Program-made: the position numbers and the translations under genes
Origin: Topomyia yanbarensis
Taxonomy: Eukaryota; Arthropoda; Insecta; Diptera; Culicidae
DNA length: 64,000 nt
Direction of reading: 5' to 3'
Assembly: GCF_030247195.1 (NCBI RefSeq)
Contig: NC_080672.1
Span: forward strand, 363,250,271-363,314,270
Part shown: positions 56,985 through 64,000 of the stretch, in pieces
Position numbering within the stretch: the first letter of the stretch is position 1
Layout: each line of letters opens with the position of its first letter
Notes under the pieces: generated by a model
What the model was told of the DNA's origin: nothing
Databases searched by the model: none
The model's input: only the letters and a program-made list of their open reading frames with translations

Positions 56985-57060
56985 AGATAGCTCTGGTGGT
57001 TGAGCGGCAAGCCTGAATATTTCTGTGCTCAGTGGGTCTGGGTTCATTCCCAGTAGACGT
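56985..57060 (+). mobile_element. tRNA-like (SINE head) sequence
   Basis: GCTCTGGTGGTTGAGCGGCA fits an A box (TRGYNNARNNG), and GGGTTCATTCCCAG is close to a B box with an intact T-stem-like pairing. About 45 bases separate them. The acceptor stem does not pair convincingly, so a SINE head is likelier than a tRNA gene. Confidence 0.4.
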
Positions 57061-57540
57061 CTTTGAGATCTTTTGATTTGAAAAATTTCTCATTGCATCT
57101 CCCTGCGTGATAGAAGTAAATCCGACCCATGTGAGATCTAGGCTCGGATGGTGGATCCGCTTCTAAGGTGTCGGTGATAGGAACCCAATTCGGAAAGACA
57201 TCCATGGACAATAAATTCGAATTCCGACAATGATTAGCAAGTTTTTGACGTTTCGGATTCTCCTCATCAGTAACTAACACCATCTTGGTTCCAGTTAGAT
57301 GATAAATCCCAACTATCACCAAAATTGGCGCTAGTTAGGCGCCAAAACCATCTAACTGGTACCAACACGGTACTAGTTACAAATGAAGAAAATCCGAAAC
57401 ACTAAAAACTAACTTTACGTTCGGTAGTTTGCCATCAGCACAAAAAAATTGGATTGACCGAAAAAAAAATTGTTTCGCAATAAGAAACATACAAATTACT
57501 CGAATCTATAAATAAAAGCGGAACGGCATGCAGTCATCTT

Positions 57541-57680
57541 GTATAATAAAACAGGAGTTGTTTATTCATCCGGCGTTTCGGCTCATGTATTTTACCTTCT
57601 TCCGGGAATCATAGATATCTGTCAGGTAAAATACAAGAGCCGAAACGTCGGATGAATAGACAACTCCTCCTTTATTATAC
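57541..57680. repeat. Long hairpin (56-bp arms) inside the hAT element
   Basis: GTATAATAAAACAGGAGTTG followed by TATTCATCCGGCGTTTCGGC (about 57541-57596) is answered by its complement at 57625-57680 with few mismatches. The loop is about 28 bases (TTCTTCCGGGAATC...). The ends may be a MITE with GGCATG flanks, but no clear TSD was found. Confidence 0.8.
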
Positions 57681-58026
57681 CATGCCGAACAAAATAACAT
57701 CTCATAATAAATAACGGATTTTAGCAAGGAAAAACTGAATTTTAACATTATTTTATTTCAGCAGCACAAGAATGCTCTGCTTTTGCACCATACAAGAATA
57801 TTTATAAAAAAAATTAAGCTACAAAATGTCTCAGGTACTTCAAATATCCTCAAATGCATGCACATTTGCAGTGACTCTTTTAATCAAATATAGGGTAAAG
57901 CTAGGGTTGATGCGTGTAGGCACTTTCACAAGGGCATTTTTAAACTTATCTCTTGAGGTTTAACGAACCTTTGTCCTCACGACAGATTTTTTTTTTTTGA
58001 TAGGGCGCAGTGTAGCAAAAACAACA

Positions 58027-58290
58027 TTATTGGTTCTGTGTCAATCTAAGACTAATCGAGCAGAGTGAAACATGCCAAATCCGGCCAAAAAGTGTCAAAC
58101 CTTCCTTTCCAGAGCGCATGAAGTTACTTTTGGGCGCTTCCACGTGAATTCGTCGGTTGACAGACCTGAATGTGACGAAGAAATAAATATTTTGCCATAT
58201 TCGCAGATCGCTTGCCAAACAAGGTTTTCTAGTTAGTTCGCTAAGGTCCGGTGCCTCTTCCATAATTTGTATACGTGGTCTACCAAACGG
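58027..58290 (-). pseudogene. DD37E transposase fragment
   Basis: Minus-strand frames give LASDLRIWQNIYFFVTFRSV then NRRIHVEAPKSNFMRSGKEG, then in another frame LTLFWPDLACF. This corresponds to the stretch before and at the second catalytic D of the two larger relics (KYLIWQ-like, GTVNGEMYKSECLEKRLL, LFWPDLASC). A frame change separates the blocks. It lies inside the hAT element, so that hAT copy received a mariner fragment or carried it along. Confidence 0.6.
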
Positions 58291-59071
58291 TACATTGTTG
58301 TTGTTAAACATAAATTGAAACTTGAATCCAAATGTTGGATTGACGTTTGAATCGGTTCAATAGTCATGCAGTGCCTCGTTTCGATCAGATGGGATACGCT
58401 GTGCGGTTCATAGCTGCTACCGATCTATTCTTACCCACTAAAAGTTATGACCAAATGAGCGCGACTATTTTTAAAAATATTATCTTCAAAATGATTTTAT
58501 ATTAATCCTAAGTGTGGGGTCCCCAAAATTCCGGGGCCCCTGGCCCTGGCCCAGTGAGCCCATACGTAAAGACGGTACTGGCACCTAGGCGCAGAACGAG
58601 ACCATTATATTCGAAAAGCAGAGGTAATTTTCTATAGAATGTGTACTATGTGACCGTTCCGAAATGTTTCGCATGATTGTACAGAATACATTAGCGAAAA
58701 AAGAATTTTTGAGCTGACCACCTCAAACATTAATAAACGAAAAATTCATAGTTTCGAGCAAATTTAGCGAATATATTATAACCACTAACCAAGTTCATTC
58801 GTTTTTCTACAAAGTGATCCTGATTGTGCTAAAATAGGACCAAAATCAAGAGAGCAACATGCATTTGAAGTGAACATAGCAATGGTGGTTTCGGAAATGA
58901 AAATCATTAAAAAGTCCGGATATTGCTACGTTTAAACTGATGTTAAAAATTGTCTTCTTGTCCAATGATCATAAAATTTTGAATATACATCATTCAAATT
59001 TAGGAAAAATATAAAATATCACTATTTCAAACATAAATTTTTGAGGTTTTGTCCGGCCTCCAGCCACTGTG

Positions 59072-62000
59072 CGCCGTTTCGGTTTCTTGGCCTCGCTGAT
59101 ACGGTTACACCGCATTATTCTGGCTATGCGATCGACAATTAAAGAATTCCGTTCAGGCTTTATCGCACACATTTTGTGTATGGTACATTCGAAATAATTT
59201 TTGGACTATTGGATATTACAGTACTATTTTCAGTATAATTGATTTCGGTAGGCGATCCAAATATGATGTGTTGTGCTCCAAATCGCAAATCTTCATTGAG
59301 AGAGGAATATAATTAGCAGATCAAATATCATATAAAGAACAGCTCATATTATAAAGAAGGAAAAACATTAATGAAATAATTTTTATATTTTCCCATATTT
59401 TCTCCTTAATGGAGAAAAATGTGTACTACCAAAACTTTTCTTTTTAGGGAGAAATGTAGCATAGTGCTAACGAATTTATGAAAATGGAGTAAAAAACGGA
59501 ATTTGAACAAGTTCTAGGACATTCTGGTAAAGAGACTATATACGAAAGTACATGTCCCACACTGAATCACACCCCGACAGGCAAGCTAAAAAAACACACC
59601 ACAATTGTCAATCAACCGATATACATGTGTATATTTTCACCGGAATCGTCATCATCATCGGTCTATCGCGGAGAGGGTATCAATTTCTGCCACCGTGCAA
59701 CTGACTGACTGACTGACTTGGTTGACTGTGTCGTCGACTGGTTGGTTCATTGGAAATTGCAATAAAAATAATTATTTCATGGCAAACCAATTCCAAGTCA
59801 GGCGAAATCAAAACATCTCTCGCTATGAGTGAATAGATTTATGGATATCATGTATCGCACTGAGTGGAACGTTGGACGGTTGTCTCCTTCAGACGAGAGT
59901 ATACGTAATAAGTCTCTTCGTTTGAATAGGATAGGAATCAATAACATCAGTCGAGTAAGGAGTGCGAAAATGTATTCAAGTGCCACCAAGCTACCATTAT
60001 TTTATTGTTAATTAATAGCACACTGCTATAAACGGGCTGGCTTCGATGGTTTGTTGATGAAATTGATTGGCGGTATTCATGCTTTCCCTTTAAATCATAC
60101 TGCGACGCCATCTGGTTAGCCGAGGGCTCGAAAATCTCGATACATTCATGAATACGGATAAGGTGCCTTATGGGTTATGCCTATGCGAGGATCAGTGGTT
60201 GGCTGAGCGCTATACCCAGCTAGACACTACCTCTATAATTGATGGACCCTGCCCGCCCGACCCTTCGGCGGCGGGAGTACTGAATGTACGATGTGTATAC
60301 AAATGAAAATCTGGTTTTCATATTTTCTGCCAAATATGGTGGTGCTGAATTAAAGTCTACTTTTATCAATTAACTGACTGTTTTTTGTACTCACGAGCTT
60401 GTGGTTCGGTATTGAGTACAGGCGAAACCTACCATGGTCGGACACACGGACACGACACAAACACGTGATTGCAAGCAGATCTACGTCGTGTGGAGGGTCG
60501 GGAAATATCGTGTCAAACTTATGCAAGTGCATTGGAAGCTGACATTACTTCTTTTGGCGCAGACAGACATAAATCGGCGCCATATGGTGGAGGCTGTTCC
60601 CAAAGCGCACCTACTGCCGTAAGAGACATTGCCGAGAGAAAAAAAAACAACCACACAAAGGTTATGTGTGTGTTTATTAATCATTCCGAATCCGACCGAA
60701 CTGATCTCCTTTTCGGGCAGACTTCTCACTCAATAAATTAAGTAATTAAAAGTGTCAGACCTCAAATGAGAACGATTTACCGCAAAGCAATAATTGAACA
60801 GTTCAATATATCCATCAAATATGGACGTGTTAAGGAGCATTTAACATCTCGTAAACATAAACAAACAACCGTCGGTGTGGTGAAGCAATGGCGAAACCTG
60901 CTTCCATCATCAGCATCATCGGCTGCGCAGCTCTATCGCCAAACGATTGGGAAATTCGATACCCATCAATAGGTGGTGGTGCTAAAGCACCGACATAGCT
61001 TTTCCATTCCATGCCCATTTTCATACACAGACGTCAACGAAAACAAGTGTCTATCTTCAATTAACACTTTGCGCAGCTGGTTCTAATCTGTAGGCGCTCC
61101 GGCTGTCATGTTTGCAGTTTCATTTTCATATTATTTAGTAAGCGTTTTATACGTACCAAATCAACCTTCCCTTCCGATTGTGGGCAGGTTGGGGTAAATT
61201 AGTTTAATTAATGCGAGAACGTTATCAGTTGAGTGAGTATGTCTATAAATGTTTAGAAATAAACGCTTTTCTATAAAAAGTTGGTTGTATTCTGGGTCGT
61301 CCAGGGCTACACTGTAAAATTACGCAAGAATACTTGGCTGTATTGCGGGAGAAATTACACTATTAGTTTGCTCCAGACGAGACGCTGTTACGAGCCGCTC
61401 CTAATATATTACAACGTAAAACATCTTACATTGTTGTTTCTCATTTAATTAAACCATATCAACACGAGATGAAGGGCTTACCTATGAGATGAAGTGGATG
61501 TGAAAAGCAATCCAAGTCAACTTTTTAGTCGTAGTTGTAACGTTAACGCTAATGCGATTGGCATCGAAAATCATTAGGATCAAATAATTTATTAGCATGT
61601 TAATTAATTAACAATTGATTCAGCGATAATGACCCGGTAAACGGTCTGCCCCGAAGTCTGTTTTGGGCTTTGCCGACGTTGGTATATATTCGTACGATTC
61701 CACTCAAAGCTGCTACTGCTTGCTGCTGATGTCTATTAAAATAGGGAGACACACCAATCACAGCGCGACCTGTGTAAGTGGAATGATAAGTGGCTTTTGA
61801 ATAATATATGATTGATCCATTTTTTACGCCTGGTCTGCTGCCGAGATGAATACATTACACCAAGCTGATCATGTGCGTAAAACAAACGGTTCGCTCTGTT
61901 TCTGCTTAATAGGTGGAAGGGTGATTTGCCTATTTTAAACTTTTGAGTCTGGGTAGCACACTAAATATTTGGAAAATTACTCGACCTACAACCGATGAAT

Positions 62001-62605
62001 CATGGCATCTAACGGTATCAATCATTTCGATTTGTTCCTTAAAGACGGTACAATAACAACCAGGTGTAGAGAAATTTTGTTTAAATCTCACAATTTCCAC
62101 CATTTGGAGAATAGCAATGTCATGAAATTGGGATCGACACCCTATCACTTTTGCGGAGGACAAGTACACTTGTGTACGGCGGCTTTTTCTCCTCCACTCA
62201 CTCATTGCTAATTAACTGAATAATATGAGTACAATTTAGCTATATTTGTTTCACCAAAACTGTGAATGTGGACGCACTTTTGCGTAATACATGCATGTGC
62301 AGCCTCTTCAAGAAATAATTGCATAATTGGTTTAATCTTTAGAAACTGATCTTTGCTCTTTGCTGTTTCGGGAACTCTAGGCTATTGCAGCTAAAGTATT
62401 AGTCCGTTCATGGCATGGTCCATTTTAAGCAAGATCCAATTTAACACGTTCTGGTTTTGGCAGTTAAAAGAGGTACCTTATTTCCATAAGCTAAATTTTA
62501 TATGCAATATCAATTCTCAAAGGGGAAAAATTGGATTAAACCAATTTGCGCATTAAGGGCACAAGATCTATTAAGATTGATTTTTGTGTTTCGAATTCAT
62601 CTCGT
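59072..62605. other. Unassigned intronic sequence
   Basis: No exon or named transposon was recognised. It contains a short (GACT)n tract at about 59701-59718. Reading frames near 60350-60970 and 62002-62211 have no recognisable domain. Confidence 0.45.
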
Positions 62606-62830
62606 CATGCCCTAGCCAGTAGACAAGAGTTCGTTTTCGCTTTGTCGCCAGCAAACCAGACCTTCTGTATTTGCTTTCCGGGACATCACTCGGGACAACC
62701 CAATTGCTTTGGGAGTTCACATGTGTCGTGTGAACTATTTGGATTTTTGTGGCTAATTGAGAGTTTAGATACATCGTCCAAATAGACACCCAGTTACCGA
62801 CGAGGTGAATTCGAAACACAAATGAAACCT
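62606..62830 (+). repeat. Dispersed repeat D, second copy
   Basis: It matches 54085-54230 in order (GACAAGAGTTCGTTTTCGCT versus GACAGTTCGTTTCCCT, TTCTGTATTTGCTTTCCGGG, ACATCACTCGG, TGCTTTGGGAGTTCACATGT). The GACGAGGTGAATTCGAAACA block recalls 53964 and 54890. No coding assignment. Confidence 0.6.
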
Positions 62831-63792
62831 AATTTAAATTTTATAGTTGCAGAATGTAAAACGAAATACTATACTGATAGTATTCGGAACTTAGATAATT
62901 TCAAATAATTTTGTTACGCATAATGCGAGAGCATCTATCGTTTTCACCGTCTCGAAACTTTTGTCTATCAAACGACCTACGCTGTCACATTTATCAGTTT
63001 GTGATAAGCATTGGCCGAGATGGATACGTACTAAATGTAAGCCTAAATGTGATATTTCTTGTAAACTAATATAAATACTGTTACAGGAAATTTATAACAT
63101 CTGTTGTAATAAAAACTTTTATTGTAAAACGGGTTTATAAATGCAGAAATGGCATCACGGTCAGTTGCGAAACGCAACAAATTTATTATTTCGCTTTAGA
63201 ATATATAAAGTGGGTGCTCCTATAGTTGAGGTGTACCAACAGTTGCAGTAGTGGGTTATACGCCTAACTAAGGTACCAACCACCAACAAATATTTTTTAT
63301 CGATTCATCGCACTAAAATTATGCGACAATTAAACCGTTATGCTTCAAATTTGCTCAAATAACTATTAAAAAAAATCATTTTCTTTGAGCTTTGAGCTCC
63401 CTTGTACCTATAGTTGATCTAATGTACCTATAATTGCAAGTCCCATAAGACATCAATGGGATTTGCAACTATAGGAACCGAAATTAGCGATTGCACCACT
63501 ATTGGTACATGTGCTCCTATAGTGGTACAAGCGGTTTTGAATACATAAATTGGTTAATAAACATTCTTTATATTTTTTATATGAAGTATGGATTGAAAGC
63601 TTTCGTTTGATGTTTTAACATTGCCCATAGGCCCATTCATCGATCTTTTAGCAAAAGTTTTCCTTAACCCTCTAGTGCCCAAATTTTTTTTTGGCTTGAA
63701 AAAACTTTTGGAGGTGGGCCTCGTGATGAGAAAAACGAAAATAATGTTGAAAATTCTTGGAAGTAATGGGTTTTTCATTAAATTTTTATTTA

Positions 63793-63999
63793 TTAACAGA
63801 TTAAGGCCGAAGTGGCCTGTGCCGTATACAAAAGATTCCTCCATTCCACTCGGTCCATGGCCGCGCGTCGCCAGCCACGCAGTCTGCGAAGGGTCCGCAA
63901 ATCGTCTTCCACCTGGTCGATCCATCGTGCTCGCTGCGCGCCACGTCTTCTTGTACCGGTCGGATTGCAATTGAGAACCGTTTTCACCGGGCTATTGTC
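63793..63999 (-). CDS. C-terminal end of a non-LTR retrotransposon ORF2 (partial, cut by window edge)
   Basis: The minus-strand frame is open from the window edge to a stop at 63793-63795. It reads DNSPVKTVLN, then RRRGAQRARWIDQVEDDLRT and WRRAAMDRVEWRNLLYTAQA. A basic RRRG...RARW..QVE.DL..L...WR..A.DR..WR.L tail is usual at the end of RTE/Jockey-like RT proteins of insects; I favour an RTE-type element. The 3' end has a very short A/T-rich trailer (TTAATAAATAAAAATTTAAT on the sense strand), which fits RTE. The rest lies outside the window, so integrity is unknown. Confidence 0.75.
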   Translation of the reverse strand, partial: DNSPVKTVLNCNPTGTRRRGAQRARWIDQVEDDLRTLRRLRGWRRAAMDRVEWRNLLYTAQATSALIC

Positions 64000-64000
64000 C

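Larger units (their letters stand above)
55821..58580. mobile_element. 2.76-kb non-autonomous hAT element with exact 8-bp TSD
   Basis: GCACCTAG lies directly outside both ends (55813-55820, 58581-58588). The termini are CAGGGCCGTCTTAAGATTAC and, on the other strand, CAGTACCGTCTTTACGTATG. GGGGCCCC/GGGCC-rich subterminal blocks follow each. An 8-bp TSD with CAG-starting TIRs is diagnostic for hAT. No hAT transposase frame was seen. The interior is filled by SINE-like pieces, a hairpin and a DD37E fragment. The empty site is visible in the related Transib-like copy near 43870. Confidence 0.85.
55436..59071. mobile_element. CACAGTG-ended (Transib-like) element split by a hAT insertion
   Basis: The right end CCGGCCTCCAGCCACTGTG (to 59071) and the preceding GGAAAAATATAAAAT match the right end of the 42590-44369 element. 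The left part (TAATTTTGAGGTGCTGAGCT, CACCATGCGCCTCCAT) matches its left and middle (TAATTTTGGTGCGCTGAACT, TACCATGCGTCTCCAT). The left terminus CCAGCGGATCC is decayed. Removing 55821-58588 rejoins it to about 876 bp. A 5-bp TSD is no longer visible. Confidence 0.65.

Noticed and set aside
56985..57060. Functional tRNA gene
   Set aside because: A- and B-box-like strings are present, but the acceptor stem does not pair and it sits within nested transposons.
58027..58311. A 94-codon frame as a host gene
   Set aside because: Its peptide aligns with the pre-catalytic part of the DD37E transposases in the window.
60124..60300. SINE or tRNA at a GCTGAGCGCTATACCCAGC string
   Set aside because: No B box at the right spacing and no flanking duplication.
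48619..64000. Next myosin exon (toward switch I)
   Set aside because: No frame with the conserved motor sequence expected after loop 1 was found.
1..64000. Bacterial (for example Wolbachia) insertion, CRISPR array or rRNA
   Set aside because: No operon-like gene runs, spacer-repeat pattern or rRNA core sequence was seen.

Overview
The window looks like a chromosome segment from a culicine mosquito, most likely Aedes. This is inferred from very large TE-filled introns, a Feilai-type tRNA-derived SINE, mosquito-type DD37E Tc1/mariner (ITmD37E) relics, and exons of an insect non-muscle myosin II heavy chain. I cannot fix the species from sequence alone. No rRNA gene, intact tRNA gene or CRISPR array was seen.

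Only one host gene can be supported. Two plus-strand exons (29082-29238 and 48497-48618) encode adjoining parts of the motor domain of non-muscle myosin II (Drosophila zipper). The second carries the P-loop GESGAGKT. The splice phases fit, so 29239-48496 is a single intron of about 19.3 kb and everything after 48618 is the start of another intron of more than 15 kb. Earlier exons were not found, so 1-29081 is either 5' flank or more intron.

Region 1-29081: degenerate dispersed repeats (1-2290, 13485-14900, 16430-17665, 20787-23990) surround a structurally intact, 6.14-kb, minus-strand I-clade non-LTR retrotransposon (4739-10882). It has target-site duplications, two uninterrupted ORFs, a 22-nt poly(A) tail and an initiator/DPE-like 5' end. 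To its right lie an inverted-repeat element, a ~130-bp tandem repeat array (11915-13215) with a 104-bp MITE inside it, a 943-bp TA-target MITE whose empty site survives in a sister repeat copy (21299-22241), and TTAA-target MITEs near 24.3 and 25.4 kb.

The 19-kb myosin intron holds a Feilai SINE (30692-30856), a dead DD37E mariner with both TIRs (31345-32634), two elements ending in CACAGTG with 5-bp flanking duplications (Transib/RSS-like), foldback and TA MITEs, a retrotransposon gag relic, and a ~4.8-kb head-to-head inverted satellite-like array (42160-46960) with two transposons inserted in it.

The downstream intron holds a second DD37E relic with a 116-bp TTAA MITE in its coding region, a second gag relic, and a layered nest (55436-59071): a Transib-like element interrupted by a 2.76-kb hAT element with a perfect 8-bp TSD, itself containing tRNA-like SINE pieces, a long hairpin and a third DD37E fragment. 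The right edge carries the C-terminal end of another non-LTR retrotransposon ORF. The main biological content is therefore transposon stratigraphy inside one conserved cytoskeletal gene, plus one possibly competent LINE.
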